A stretch of 43,661 nt of DNA from Endotrypanum monterogeii (Eukaryota; Euglenozoa; Kinetoplastea; Trypanosomatida; Trypanosomatidae), in the NCBI GenBank assembly GCA_000333855.2, contig CM007335.1, forward strand, positions 171,093-214,753, in the 5' to 3' direction. Below, one piece after another: positions 1-9,460 of the stretch (positions within the stretch are counted from its first letter, which is position 1; every line of letters begins with the position of its first letter). Under the pieces are notes generated by a model that did no database searches, was not told the DNA's origin, and worked only from the letters and a program-made list of their open reading frames with translations. The translations under genes and the position numbers were made by a program.

Positions 1-3000
1 AGTGCAGCGCGGTGAAGGACGCGGACCTCCACGAGCGCTTCCCATTCCTGCCGCACAGCGACGTGCGCGGTGTGCCGCTGCGCGAGCTGGATATAGTGAA
101 CGACGCGGACGTGAAGCCGCTGCTAGTGCAGCTAGAAGAACTGTCAAAGGATTCAGCGGCGGCGGATGGACCAGAGACGAGGCGGCTGGAGAAGGCGATC
201 CGCGAGCTTGCACACCGCGCTGCAGAAGACGAGGTCGAGCACAGGCACCATCGTCTCGTGGACGCGAATGGGCTACACGAGCGCTTCCCGTTCTTGCCGG
301 AGGAGCCGGTACCGGGCATGTCGCTGGTGGAGGCGGGCGTGCTGCGCGACCACGAGTTCCGCACGCTGGCGAACACGCTGCTGGACATGCGCCGGGGCCC
401 CAAGGCATCGCTGAAGGCGCTGCGCGCCGCGGAGGAGGCGCTGGTGGGCCGCGCTGTCGAGGTAGCGGCATCGAAGCAGCACGCGACGGAGGAGGCGCAG
501 GCGCGCTACCCATTCCTGTCGAATCGCGTCGCGGGCGTGCTGCTCAGCGAGCTGCCGCTGGCGCGTGACGAGCTGTTCCAGGAGCTGGTGGCGCAGCGCG
601 CGCCGCTGATGGGAAGCCCGCGAACGAATGCGACAAAGCTGCACGCGATCGAGGCGCACGCTCACAGCCGTGCGCGGGAGCTCGCGAAGGTTGAGAGACG
701 GGTGGACGGTCTACGCGACGCAGCGAATGAGGAGGTGCGCGCTCGCAACTCATTCCTTGCGCACAGCGACGTGCGTGGCGTGCCGCTGCGCGAGCTGGGT
801 CTAGTGCGAGATCGCGAGTACGCTCAGCTAATGGATAGCCGCCTGAGGCTCAAAGAGCGACCGGTGGAGAACGAGGCAGAGCTAACTGCGGTGGAGGTGC
901 GCCTGAAAGAGCGCGCTACGGGTATGGCAAAGGCGATGCTCGTGGCAGAAGCGGCGCTGCGGGCCAAGTACCCGACAGTATCGGTGCTGCCTGGGGCGGC
1001 GCTGCTGTCGTCGCTGGCGCTTGCACAGGACCCACGGGTGGCGCATCTCGAACAGCAGTGCGCGATGCTTGCTGGTCAATCGAAGGCCGCCCCTGACGTG
1101 ATGTGTGCTGCGAAGGATGCAGCGGCAGCACGTGTGCAGGAGCTAGTGGACGAAGACGCGCATGCCGAGGTGGAGGCGGCGCACGCGCGTGCGGCCGTGC
1201 TGAAACAGTACCCGATGTGCACGCGTGACGCGACAGAAGTGTTGGGCAAAGATGCCATGTTTTCGTCGCTGGCGGCGCGCCATGTCGACTTGCTGTCAGA
1301 TCCTGCAGTCAACAGGTCATCGCTGGTCGACGTGGAGGATCTCATGCGCGAGCGCGGCTCTGAGGTGGAAAGTAAGCGTCGGCAGCGACGCCGACGCCAG
1401 CCTGCCCACCCTCCGCGTCTACTAGACATCAATGACATCGCGCTGGAGGGTGGGACGCTGGACGACTACCACGGCCGACGCCACCGTCACCGACGTGTCC
1501 GCATGCTGGACGCACAGGATGTGCTGCTGGACGCTGCTGGTGAGGTGTATGAGCAACAGGACGACACAGCGCTGCCATCCAGGTCGCGCAGTGTCGCAGC
1601 GCTACACCACAACGACCCCTACTACCGACAGCTAGTGGTGCTGCGCGCTTCGCTGGTGAACGAGGACGAGGCGGCGAACGCCGACGGTATCCGGTGCGTA
1701 GAGGAACAGATGAAGGACCGCGTAGCTCAGCTAACTAGCGACGCGGCGCGTGCAGATGCTGCGCAGATGCGTGCGGAGGCGACGCTGCAGGCGCGCTACC
1801 CCTTCCTCGGTCCAACCGTAACGGGGCACATGCTGACGGCGGTTGGCCTGGAAGGCGATGCTGTGTTTGTGCGACTGGCGACTGAGTACGCAGCGCTTGG
1901 GGCAGCGCCGACGACACCGCGGCAAGCACTCGCCTCACAGGAGCAGAAAATGCGTGCGCGCGCGAGCGAACTAGTGGCAGAGCACGCGCGTGAGGAGGAA
2001 GCACTGCGGCGACTGATGCCATTTGTGGGCGCACTGCCTTGCGGCATGATGCTGCGCGAGCTGGATATAGTGAACGACGCGGACGTGAAGCCGCTGCTAG
2101 TGCAGCTAGAAGAACTGTCAAAGGATTCAGCGGCGGCGGATGGACCAGAGACGAGGCGGCTGGAGAAGGCGATCCGCGAGCTTGCACACCGCGCTGCAGA
2201 AGACGAGGTCGAGCACAGGCACCATCGTCTCGTGGACGCGAATGGGCTACACGAGCGCTTCCCGTTCTTGCCGGAGGAGCCGGTACCGGGCATGTCGCTG
2301 GTGGAGGCGGGCGTGCTGCGCGACCACGAGTTCCGCACGCTGGCGAACACGCTGCTGGACATGCGCCGGGGCCCCAAGGCATCGCTGAAGGCGCTGCGCG
2401 CCGCGGAGGAGGCGCTGGTGGGCCGCGCTGTCGAGGTAGCGGCATCGAAGCAGCACGCGACGGAGGAGGCGCAGGCGCGCTACCCATTCCTGTCGAATCG
2501 CGTCGCGGGCGTGCTGCTCAGCGAGCTGCCGCTGGCGCGTGACGAGCTGTTCCAGGAGCTGGTGGCGCAGCGCGCGCCGCTGCTGGGAAGGCCATCCACT
2601 GCTGTAGGGAATTTGTCTTGTTGCGATGGCTTGGCGCTTGAACGTGCTCGAGAATTGTCACTGGAGGTAAAGGCAGTCGAACTATTTCATATAGATGAGA
2701 GCGAAGCTTTGCGTGCACGACATCCATATTTGGAGCACAGCGATGTTCTGATGGTGCCGCTATGTGAGCTGGATTTATCACGGGATAGGAAACTAAATTT
2801 TCTAGCTGCACGACGCCTCGCGCTCAAATCTGCACGTATCGTTGACCGGCAGGGAGTGGCATCGGTGGAGGTTGAGATGCGGGAACGTACTGCAGACCTG
2901 GCCAGATGTATTATGGTCGCCGAAGTGAAAGGGCGTCGTCGTTTCCTGCCGACGTATCGGCGCTCGTCTGGGGTTGTCCTTGCAGCCCTTCATATTTCTG

Positions 3001-6000
3001 AAGACGAGGAAATCGTGGAATGGAGGCTGGACGTATTGGAGAATGCGAACAGTGATGCGGATGAAGAGGTGGTAGCAAAAAAGGCTATGCGGCAACGCGG
3101 CAGTCTGTTACTGGATGCCTACCTAGAAGCAGAGACAGATATCGCTAAGGAATTGCATCAACTACGTCGTATGTTCCCCAATTGCGTGCGAGATGTCAAC
3201 CCCTCCATCAAACTGGACGACTATCTTGCTACACTGCTGAACGCATATGCCGACTGGGTAGCCTTTATGGCCGAAGATGAGGCTACATTGGTTCAAGTCC
3301 AGGAAGACATACTCGCGCGTAGCGTTGCTCTTATCAGCGATAACCGATGTGTAGCCGATGCCCTCCACAACTACTGCGTTGCCGAAGCGGAGCTGCGTCT
3401 TGCAAAGGCGCACCGCCAGCCATCATCGGAAATTTCCCGCCTACGTCATATCGTCGACGTGGCGCAGTACAAACACATTCTCTGGTCTCGTCGACAGGCC
3501 CGCCGCCACGTGACAACTCCGCTCCTCGACTTTCCCGTGGATCAGGGCAACTCGGCTGACTACGATGATGCGGAATCGGTTATGGAGAATGACACGTACG
3601 CGGCGCATTCGCGAACCGCTCATTTGAGGGCCTGTAAAGACTCTTTCTTCCTTTTCCTGCAACATCAGAAGGCAGTCTTGACAGCCGCTGGGAACCACTC
3701 GGGCGTGCGCTGCGTATCCGAGCTGCTTAAGCGACGACTTCGTCAGCTCACCGGAGACGCAGCACGGCTGCAGCGAACCCGGCGACGCCTGGACAACGCC
3801 ATTTTGAGACGATATCCGTTTCTCCAGACCCGCCGCTTCGTGAATGTGTCGATGGCAGAACTCCGGCTTGAGGAAGACGAAACGCTTATGCGTCTGGCAG
3901 CGGAACGTGATCAGCTCCTGAAACCCCCAAGCGATCTGCGTGAGAGGTATCCTTTCCTGCCTGCCGTGGTTAACGGTGTGCCCATAGAGAAGCTAGGATT
4001 GGAGACGGACCCGGAGTTCATGCGGCTGGCATCGCAGCGTGAAGATCTCATTGGACCCTTGCGTGCAAAGCTGCAGAGCGTGAAGGACCGCGAGGAGGCC
4101 ATGCGGATACGCGTGAGCGAGCGTTTGGCGGCGTACTTGGAAGCCGAAAACCACTTGCGTGCTATGTATCCGTTTCTGGATGTCAATGAACTGCCTGTGC
4201 CACTGCAACGGCTGAACTTGGAGTACGATGTTCTGTTTCAGAAGCTGTACGAAAAATGTGCTGAACTGCGTAGCTCCATTATGGAGGAAGACGAATTGAT
4301 GACGGTCACCACCACCACCGCCACCACCGCCATGACAAAATATGGCCGGCGCAGCCGCGTAAGCAGTCTCGCCAGCAACAGCAGCCTCCCCTCCACACGT
4401 CAGCATGTAAAGACGGCAATGCAGAAGCAATTGGAAAAGCAGATGCGTGAGTGGGTGATGCGTCGTGGCGAGGCCGAAGCTGCGTGGGAATCTGCAAACA
4501 TGATGGATCTCGAGAGCCTTGCCGACCGCTTTCCCTTCCTGCCAGTGGAACCACTTCCAGGCATTCACCTCGGTGAGATTGATGCGTACATGGATGTCAC
4601 GTTTTGCTCAAAGGCAGCTGAACTAGAGAAGGTACGCAAGACACCGTCGCTGTCGGGGGAAATCAAGACGGTGGAAGGCGCCCTTCTTTCTCGTGTGATG
4701 CAGCTAGCGGAGGTGAAGCACGCAAACACGGAGCGCTGCTGTCGGCACCATCCTCACCTTCCACGGCGTGTTAGCGGTGTGCTGGTTGGCGATATCGACA
4801 CCTCCGAGTGCACTGAAGCAGACCAGACCAGCGAAGACGCGGTGCTGATGCTGTACTCCCAGGCAGCAGAAAACGTGAAAGCAAAACGCATATCCCAAAT
4901 GGACGAAGACGAGGCCGTGCGCTCGCGCCATCCATTCCTGGTGATGAACGACGTACACGGGGTGCCGCTGCGGTACCTGCCGCTAGCTGATGACCCCACG
5001 TTCTACGCCTACATGCGAAAGTGGAAAATGGTGCTTTCTGCTGAACTAATTGATAAAGAAAAGCTCCACATCTACGAAGATCTGCTCTGCGAGTGTGCTG
5101 AGGAGCAGTCGCTGCACATCATTCAACTGAACACGGCGATGGCGCATCGTCTGGTACATCTGCAAGTAGCGGATGTAGTTCCAACAAGAATGTGGCTGCC
5201 AGACTTACATAACGTCTTGGTCAAGGCAGGCGATGTTTTGGTGCCCAAACAACAAGGCGGTGGAGGCGGCGTCTCACCAGCCACCGTTGAAGATCGTGAA
5301 CTCTTGGCCCGCCTGTCAAAGACTTGGGACGGTGCATCGGAAGACTGGGTGCAAGAGCTCAGCGCGCTGCGTCAGGATTTTCAGTGGAGCGTGTGGGATG
5401 TGAACCCGGCACTGCGGTGCGATGTTACCTTCCAGCGGCTGGAAGCGATGCGGCTCTCGCTGCTCTCGACCTTTGAGCACCCCGAGCAGCTGATGTCACT
5501 TGAGAGAGAAGAACTTAAGCGAAGCGTTGAGCTTATCGGGGACGAAGCATACGTCCTCGATGCCGCAAGGTATTGTGCAGCAGCCGCGCGTGAGCCGCTG
5601 CGCCAGCTTCGTGCAGAAGAACTAATGAAGCTATGGAGGCATCAGCTTCGCCTGCGTCACCGCCAACGTCGCTTAATAACCTTCACAGACATCCCCGACA
5701 GCACACCAGCTGTGAACAGCCCAGCGAACCCCACCCACGGCCGCTTGTCGAATGCTCGAAAGTCTCGTGAGCGCAAGAAACGGAGCATGAGTTGGACAAG
5801 GCTGGATGTGGACATGGTACCAGACAACGTGTTCACGGAGATCAAGGAGGATGACAAGCAAACCAACCTTCCAAGCTCCACTGGGCCAAGTGATATGCTT
5901 ACGGCCCACAGTAGTCTCCTAGCTGTGCCACTGCCGCTGGAACACCCGCAAGACAGTCAGTCGGTGTCAGGAAAGCTCACACCGAAAAAGCAGCAGCGCC

Positions 6001-8888
6001 GGCAACGCTCGCAGTCTCAGGGACGGCATCGACACGGCAGTGTGACTGCCGAGAGTGTGCCGCAAGACGAGGGATCTGCGATGCTTCACGACGGCAGAAT
6101 TGTGTCACTCCTGCAGCTCGCACCGGTGGTGGTGGATACGGCACGGCCAAAGAGCAGTCTGGCGTCCTCCACGATCACGGCCTTTGATGCAACAATGACT
6201 CGGTCAACAGAAGAGAAAATGGAGGCCAGCACGAATCCCGTTGCCCTGTCGCCACACACTGTGGCGTCAGAGCCACGTAAAGGAAAGAAACGAGTGCTGA
6301 GGAAGCGACTACGTGTGTGTCGCACGAGCAGTACTTCGATCGGAACGATTCCAGAGGAGACACCAGGGGAACTAGTCGAGCAAGGCTTAGATAAGATTGA
6401 CTCCGTCGACTGCCGAGCTTCCAGTTCACAGCGCCGAGGTGGTTCGTATGCAATACCCAGTGGCGCCAAGAAGCGGGCGAGTCTCAATCGTCATCGGACC
6501 CCGCCGTCTTCCGAGCAGCAGCGGAAGGTGAAACACCGACAGGTGCCCACAAAACCGAGGCTGGCAGCCCGCCCCGTGAAGACGCCGGAGTCGGCAACAC
6601 CGTCGAAAACAGGTGATGTGAAAGCTGAAGGGGAAAACTCGACCCCGGTGGTGCGAACCAAGTCACAGAAGCGCGGTGGCTCGCGCATGGGCTCACGCGT
6701 GCTTCCAGCCCCGGGCGAGGCACCGGAGGTAACCGTGGGGCTACTGCATGAGCAGGGGAGCGAACAGAAACCGGAAGCCCCGTGTGATTCCACTGCTGCG
6801 GCAATGAAAAAAACGCATGGGTCACAGCGAGATCGAAGCACGACAGGCCGGCCACGGAGTCAGCCCAGGCCGCGTCTCTCTCGCCCATCGAGCGCTGGGC
6901 GTTCTCGCATCGTAATGTCGCAGGTGGAGGAATTGGAGGTTCGTGAACTCCGCACCACAGTGGAGGAGGAGCAACTCGTGTACCCGAGCGGTGGGGATCG
7001 CCGTGTACGTGCGGTGCGGCGCGAGTGTGCCACAGCAGAACGGGTGAAACGTGCGAGGAAGTCGTCGTCTTCACCGCAAGGCAGATCGATTCCTTTGGAG
7101 AAGCGCACCTCTACTCACTCCCATGGAACTGTGCCACTGCCAGAAGGCAGGGAGGCGGCGGAGCTGGCGGCCGAGGCCGCTCTGCTACAGCGTGCGCTGC
7201 GCGATGTGGGGCCCTCTCTGTCGCGGGTGGTCACTCAGGATGAAGTGGAATCTGAAGCAGAACCGATGAGCTTTGTTTTTGAGCACTGCGACCTCAGCAT
7301 CTACTCGGCTAGCGAAGGCGTCGCGAGTGCGCTGCTCTCGGCGCGACTACGGGAGCTGGAGGCAATGCTGCAGGTGTGGATTGTACAGCGGTCGAGCCAA
7401 GCGATGGAGCCTCGCGTGACCATCTCCGCTAAGATCGAAGATGTGCGCCAGTCTCGCCGGCTGAGGCTGGTCAGCAGCCGTGACCCCGTCGAAAATCCAC
7501 GACAGATCCCTCTCCGGTGGGCACGTCTTACGTCGGAGGAGCTGGACGAGGACAGCGGACTCCGTCACTTGATGGACAGTGCCGCCCCACAGAAACAAAT
7601 CGCCGACTACTTGAGCTCGTGGTCGGCCCGCAAGCAAGCGGCCAACGAGGCTTTATATGGAAAATTTCCCTTCCTGCCAACACTCCCGTGTGGCTATGCC
7701 CTCACAGAGGTGGGCTTCACCAACAATGCCCAATTTCAGCGCTACGCCCTTGGTGGTGGGGCGTACCAGGAGAGTGCCCACGTGCAGCAACAAATGCGGG
7801 ACATCGTGAACAAGCTGGCACGAACAAAGGCGGCCGCTGTCGAGGGGCGGCGAGCGACCCGCTATGTTGACAGGGTCCGCGTCACTGTCGAGACCACGCG
7901 CGATGCTGTTGCACCAGTGGCGGGGTCATCGGCAACACAGTCTGGTCGCGGCGGTGGTGACCTGACCAAGCTGGTCAATGACGCGCAGGTACTTAAGGAG
8001 AACCCTGAGGAACAGCAGCTGTTGGACGCCATCCGCTCAGCGAAAGTCAAAAAGACAAACAGGTTCCTCGACAAGGGGCAACGCCTGCCCTTCGTGGCGC
8101 AAAGCAAACAAGAAGCGGAGCGTCTGATAAAGCGTATGATGGTGCGCATGAAGAAGGAGAAGACTTCGGACATCCCCATGAGTATGGAGGATGTCGAGAC
8201 ACTGCGGTTCTTCTTCGACGGAGTAGATGTCGATCACTTTGGTGTGCTCGACCGCACTGACACAACCGACTTCATCGTGCTCACCTTGGGGGAGGACAAA
8301 CGCATGAGTCGAGCAGATGTAGAGCGCCTGCTCTTTCCAGATGTGCTGAGCGGCAGCGCATTGCCGACGCTCGTTGATTTCAGTGTATTTTCTAAGTTCT
8401 ACAAAATGGTGGCGTTGCAGGAACTCAGAAAGCAGGACAGCGCCTTCGATCAGCACAATATCCTGAAGCGCTCGACAACGACAGCAGCCGCATCAGGGGG
8501 GGGAGCTGCAGACGCCATATTGCGCCGCCTGAAACCGCCGACCACTTCACCGCAACCAGACGCTGGCTATCGAGGACGTCTCAACACCGTGAGCGGCAGT
8601 CTCCCATCGGGCAGAAACTTGGCCCTCACCACCTCCTCTGCAGCTGGCCTACCCGGGCGAACGGTAGTAACGCCAGCAAGTACACCACGCAACAACAGGC
8701 TACAACGCCCGTCCTCGGAACCGCAACCGCGCCACGAAGGTGCTGGAACGCCTCAAACCCAGCAACAGCAGCAGGAAATCATCCACAACACGGTTGCCAC
8801 GGAGCCGGATCGCTGGTTTGTGAACGATGGGCCCAACCCTGAGAACACCAGCGCATCTGCCCGCAGCCCCCCGGAACCCTCGCAATAG
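1..8888 (+). CDS. Giant modular repeat protein with EF-hand-like C-terminal segment (5' partial)
   Basis: The frame is open from the first codon at base 3, so the true start lies upstream; 2961 codons are visible, ending at TAG 8886-8888. The first two thirds consist of modules of about 76 residues built on a core like R-Y/F-P-F-L-P...V-x-G-V-P-L-x-E-L-x-L-x-x-D-x-x-F-x-x-L...R-x-x-L. More than twenty copies or relics are present. From memory this core resembles repeats in large trypanosomatid calpain-related and GB4-like cytoskeletal proteins, but no protease catalytic domain is visible here. From about 5690 to 7150 the protein is basic and rich in Ser, Arg and Lys. One module returns at about 7660 (F-P-F-L-P-T-L-P-C-G). 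At 8226-8261 a 12-residue D-x-D-x-F-G-x-L-x-x-x-D loop after an amphipathic helix looks like a degenerate EF-hand. The tail is rich in Pro, Ser, Thr and Gln. A structural role on the subpellicular or flagellar cytoskeleton is inference. Confidence 0.85.
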   Translation, partial: CSAVKDADLHERFPFLPHSDVRGVPLRELDIVNDADVKPLLVQLEELSKDSAAADGPETRRLEKAIRELAHRAAEDEVEHRHHRLVDANGLHERFPFLPEEPVPGMSLVEAGVLRDHEFRTLANTLLDMRRGPKASLKALRAAEEALVGRAVEVAASKQHATEEAQARYPFLSNRVAGVLLSELPLARDELFQELVAQRAPLMGSPRTNATKLHAIEAHAHSRARELAKVERRVDGLRDAANEEVRARNSFLAHSDVRGVPLRELGLVRDREYAQLMDSRLRLKERPVENEAELTAVEVRLKERATGMAKAMLVAEAALRAKYPTVSVLPGAALLSSLALAQDPRVAHLEQQCAMLAGQSKAAPDVMCAAKDAAAARVQELVDEDAHAEVEAAHARAAVLKQYPMCTRDATEVLGKDAMFSSLAARHVDLLSDPAVNRSSLVDVEDLMRERGSEVESKRRQRRRRQPAHPPRLLDINDIALEGGTLDDYHGRRHRHRRVRMLDAQDVLLDAAGEVYEQQDDTALPSRSRSVAALHHNDPYYRQLVVLRASLVNEDEAANADGIRCVEEQMKDRVAQLTSDAARADAAQMRAEATLQARYPFLGPTVTGHMLTAVGLEGDAVFVRLATEYAALGAAPTTPRQALASQEQKMRARASELVAEHAREEEALRRLMPFVGALPCGMMLRELDIVNDADVKPLLVQLEELSKDSAAADGPETRRLEKAIRELAHRAAEDEVEHRHHRLVDANGLHERFPFLPEEPVPGMSLVEAGVLRDHEFRTLANTLLDMRRGPKASLKALRAAEEALVGRAVEVAASKQHATEEAQARYPFLSNRVAGVLLSELPLARDELFQELVAQRAPLLGRPSTAVGNLSCCDGLALERARELSLEVKAVELFHIDESEALRARHPYLEHSDVLMVPLCELDLSRDRKLNFLAARRLALKSARIVDRQGVASVEVEMRERTADLARCIMVAEVKGRRRFLPTYRRSSGVVLAALHISEDEEIVEWRLDVLENANSDADEEVVAKKAMRQRGSLLLDAYLEAETDIAKELHQLRRMFPNCVRDVNPSIKLDDYLATLLNAYADWVAFMAEDEATLVQVQEDILARSVALISDNRCVADALHNYCVAEAELRLAKAHRQPSSEISRLRHIVDVAQYKHILWSRRQARRHVTTPLLDFPVDQGNSADYDDAESVMENDTYAAHSRTAHLRACKDSFFLFLQHQKAVLTAAGNHSGVRCVSELLKRRLRQLTGDAARLQRTRRRLDNAILRRYPFLQTRRFVNVSMAELRLEEDETLMRLAAERDQLLKPPSDLRERYPFLPAVVNGVPIEKLGLETDPEFMRLASQREDLIGPLRAKLQSVKDREEAMRIRVSERLAAYLEAENHLRAMYPFLDVNELPVPLQRLNLEYDVLFQKLYEKCAELRSSIMEEDELMTVTTTTATTAMTKYGRRSRVSSLASNSSLPSTRQHVKTAMQKQLEKQMREWVMRRGEAEAAWESANMMDLESLADRFPFLPVEPLPGIHLGEIDAYMDVTFCSKAAELEKVRKTPSLSGEIKTVEGALLSRVMQLAEVKHANTERCCRHHPHLPRRVSGVLVGDIDTSECTEADQTSEDAVLMLYSQAAENVKAKRISQMDEDEAVRSRHPFLVMNDVHGVPLRYLPLADDPTFYAYMRKWKMVLSAELIDKEKLHIYEDLLCECAEEQSLHIIQLNTAMAHRLVHLQVADVVPTRMWLPDLHNVLVKAGDVLVPKQQGGGGGVSPATVEDRELLARLSKTWDGASEDWVQELSALRQDFQWSVWDVNPALRCDVTFQRLEAMRLSLLSTFEHPEQLMSLEREELKRSVELIGDEAYVLDAARYCAAAAREPLRQLRAEELMKLWRHQLRLRHRQRRLITFTDIPDSTPAVNSPANPTHGRLSNARKSRERKKRSMSWTRLDVDMVPDNVFTEIKEDDKQTNLPSSTGPSDMLTAHSSLLAVPLPLEHPQDSQSVSGKLTPKKQQRRQRSQSQGRHRHGSVTAESVPQDEGSAMLHDGRIVSLLQLAPVVVDTARPKSSLASSTITAFDATMTRSTEEKMEASTNPVALSPHTVASEPRKGKKRVLRKRLRVCRTSSTSIGTIPEETPGELVEQGLDKIDSVDCRASSSQRRGGSYAIPSGAKKRASLNRHRTPPSSEQQRKVKHRQVPTKPRLAARPVKTPESATPSKTGDVKAEGENSTPVVRTKSQKRGGSRMGSRVLPAPGEAPEVTVGLLHEQGSEQKPEAPCDSTAAAMKKTHGSQRDRSTTGRPRSQPRPRLSRPSSAGRSRIVMSQVEELEVRELRTTVEEEQLVYPSGGDRRVRAVRRECATAERVKRARKSSSSPQGRSIPLEKRTSTHSHGTVPLPEGREAAELAAEAALLQRALRDVGPSLSRVVTQDEVESEAEPMSFVFEHCDLSIYSASEGVASALLSARLRELEAMLQVWIVQRSSQAMEPRVTISAKIEDVRQSRRLRLVSSRDPVENPRQIPLRWARLTSEELDEDSGLRHLMDSAAPQKQIADYLSSWSARKQAANEALYGKFPFLPTLPCGYALTEVGFTNNAQFQRYALGGGAYQESAHVQQQMRDIVNKLARTKAAAVEGRRATRYVDRVRVTVETTRDAVAPVAGSSATQSGRGGGDLTKLVNDAQVLKENPEEQQLLDAIRSAKVKKTNRFLDKGQRLPFVAQSKQEAERLIKRMMVRMKKEKTSDIPMSMEDVETLRFFFDGVDVDHFGVLDRTDTTDFIVLTLGEDKRMSRADVERLLFPDVLSGSALPTLVDFSVFSKFYKMVALQELRKQDSAFDQHNILKRSTTTAAASGGGAADAILRRLKPPTTSPQPDAGYRGRLNTVSGSLPSGRNLALTTSSAAGLPGRTVVTPASTPRNNRLQRPSSEPQPRHEGAGTPQTQQQQQEIIHNTVATEPDRWFVNDGPNPENTSASARSPPEPSQ
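77..608 (+). repeat. 532-bp direct repeat, copy 1
   Basis: This block reads the same as 2051-2582 wherever I compared the two. Both copies are in the same frame and offset by 1974 bp (658 codons). It covers the end of one module and two complete modules, those containing F-P-F-L-P-E-E-P-V-P-G and Y-P-F-L-S-N-R-V-A-G. Identity at synonymous sites means very recent duplication or gene conversion. Confidence 0.9.
741..2714 (+). repeat. Higher-order repeat unit A (658 codons)
   Basis: The unit runs from the module with H-S-D-V-R-G-V-P-L (codon 741) to just before its homologue H-S-D-V-L-M-V-P-L (codon 2715). Module order is: H-S-D-V type, Y-P-T-V, Q-Y-P-M-C-T-R-D, a degenerate L-L-D-I part, Y-P-F-L-G (about 1796), M-P-F-V-G-A-L-P-C-G (about 2017), F-P-F-L-P-E-E-P (about 2260), Y-P-F-L-S-N-R-V-A-G (about 2482). 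The same order recurs in unit B. The last three modules of the preceding unit occupy roughly 1-740. Confidence 0.75.
2051..2582 (+). repeat. 532-bp direct repeat, copy 2
   Basis: Second copy of 77-608. Matching begins at the GCTG before CGCGAGCTGG and ends at GCGCCGCTG; the next aligned base is A at 609 and C at 2583. Sequence after about 2590 is no longer similar at DNA level although the modules remain homologous at protein level. Confidence 0.9.
2715..4922 (+). repeat. Higher-order repeat unit B (736 codons)
   Basis: The modules are in the same order as in unit A: H-S-D-V at 2715, a F-L-P-T-Y relic at about 2940, M-F-P-N-C-V-R-D-V-N at 3168, L-L-D-F at about 3525, then Y-P-F-L types at about 3811, 3946 and 4163, F-P-F-L-P-V-E-P-L-P-G at about 4527 and H-P-H-L-P-R-R-V-S-G at about 4743. 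It has three Y-P-F-L-type modules where A has two, and the extra 78 codons match one module length. It is diverged in DNA and has more A/T at third positions than the homogenised block. Confidence 0.7.
4923..5690 (+). repeat. Higher-order repeat unit C (truncated)
   Basis: A third unit begins with H-P-F-L-V-M-N-D-V-H-G-V-P-L, aligned to the H-S-D-V modules at 741 and 2715. The Q-W-S-V-W-D-V-N segment near 5370 aligns with 1203 and 3168, and I-T-F-T-D-I near 5675 aligns with the L-L-D segments. It then runs into the basic low-complexity region, so the later modules of the unit are missing. Confidence 0.6.
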
Positions 8889-9460
8889 GCGATCAGTGTA
8901 TATGATGATCAAGGGGAGAAGACCAGTCCAGGGGCACGCGCGCGTGCGTGCTGATGTTTTATTTCTTGTCTTTAAAAAATGTACTGTAAAGAGAAGAGAG
9001 GCTCTTCCCTCCTCTCGCTGCCTCACTACAGCAATATCACTATCCGAAACAGCTGTCATGTATCAGAGCAACAGACACGCGTAAGGCTACCACCCCCACC
9101 ACAGGGCGCACGCACGCATGCATGCATGCATAGAAACACGCACGTCCTCCTGCTCCTTACCCTCCCCCCCCCTCCCCCAACACACACACGCGATGCGATG
9201 CGATGCGATCCCGCCGCCGATGACCACAAAGAAAACGACTTTTTTCCCTTCTTCTGTCTCCCCACCCCACCCCTTTCAACACGCGGATGCGCTGCGAGCG
9301 ACGCATCAATACACATTGACCCCCCCCACACACACACACACACACTCAGGCATGTCCGGTACACTTCTTTCCCTCTGCACTTCTTATTCCTTTCTCTCCA
9401 TATACACATCAATACAACGCCGCCGCCGCCGCCCCCCCACCCTCCTCCTCCCCAGTGCTC
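8889..9460. other. Spacer: 3' UTR and splice region
   Basis: No gene is visible. The spacer holds a CATGCATGCATG tract (about 9115-9131), a GATGC triplication near 9191-9210, a (CA)n run near 9327-9346 and pyrimidine-rich DNA up to the next start codon. Confidence 0.6.
9351..9455 (+). promoter_or_regulatory. Predicted spliced-leader acceptor for the 9461 gene
   Basis: A long stretch rich in T and C contains no AG dinucleotide between the one at 9349-9350 and CCCAG at 9454-9455. Under the usual rule (first AG after the polypyrimidine tract), the spliced leader joins here, leaving only 5 nt before the ATG at 9461. Confidence 0.5.

Noticed and set aside
1735..2487. Open frames on the - strand opposite the giant repeat gene
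   Set aside because: They mirror the GC-rich + strand codons and repeats, have biased Arg/Pro/Ala composition and no own context; they are shadows of the real gene.
1..8888. Active calpain protease
   Set aside because: The repeats recall calpain-related proteins, but no Cys-His-Asn catalytic domain is visible in this window; the missing N-terminus could only be judged with upstream sequence.
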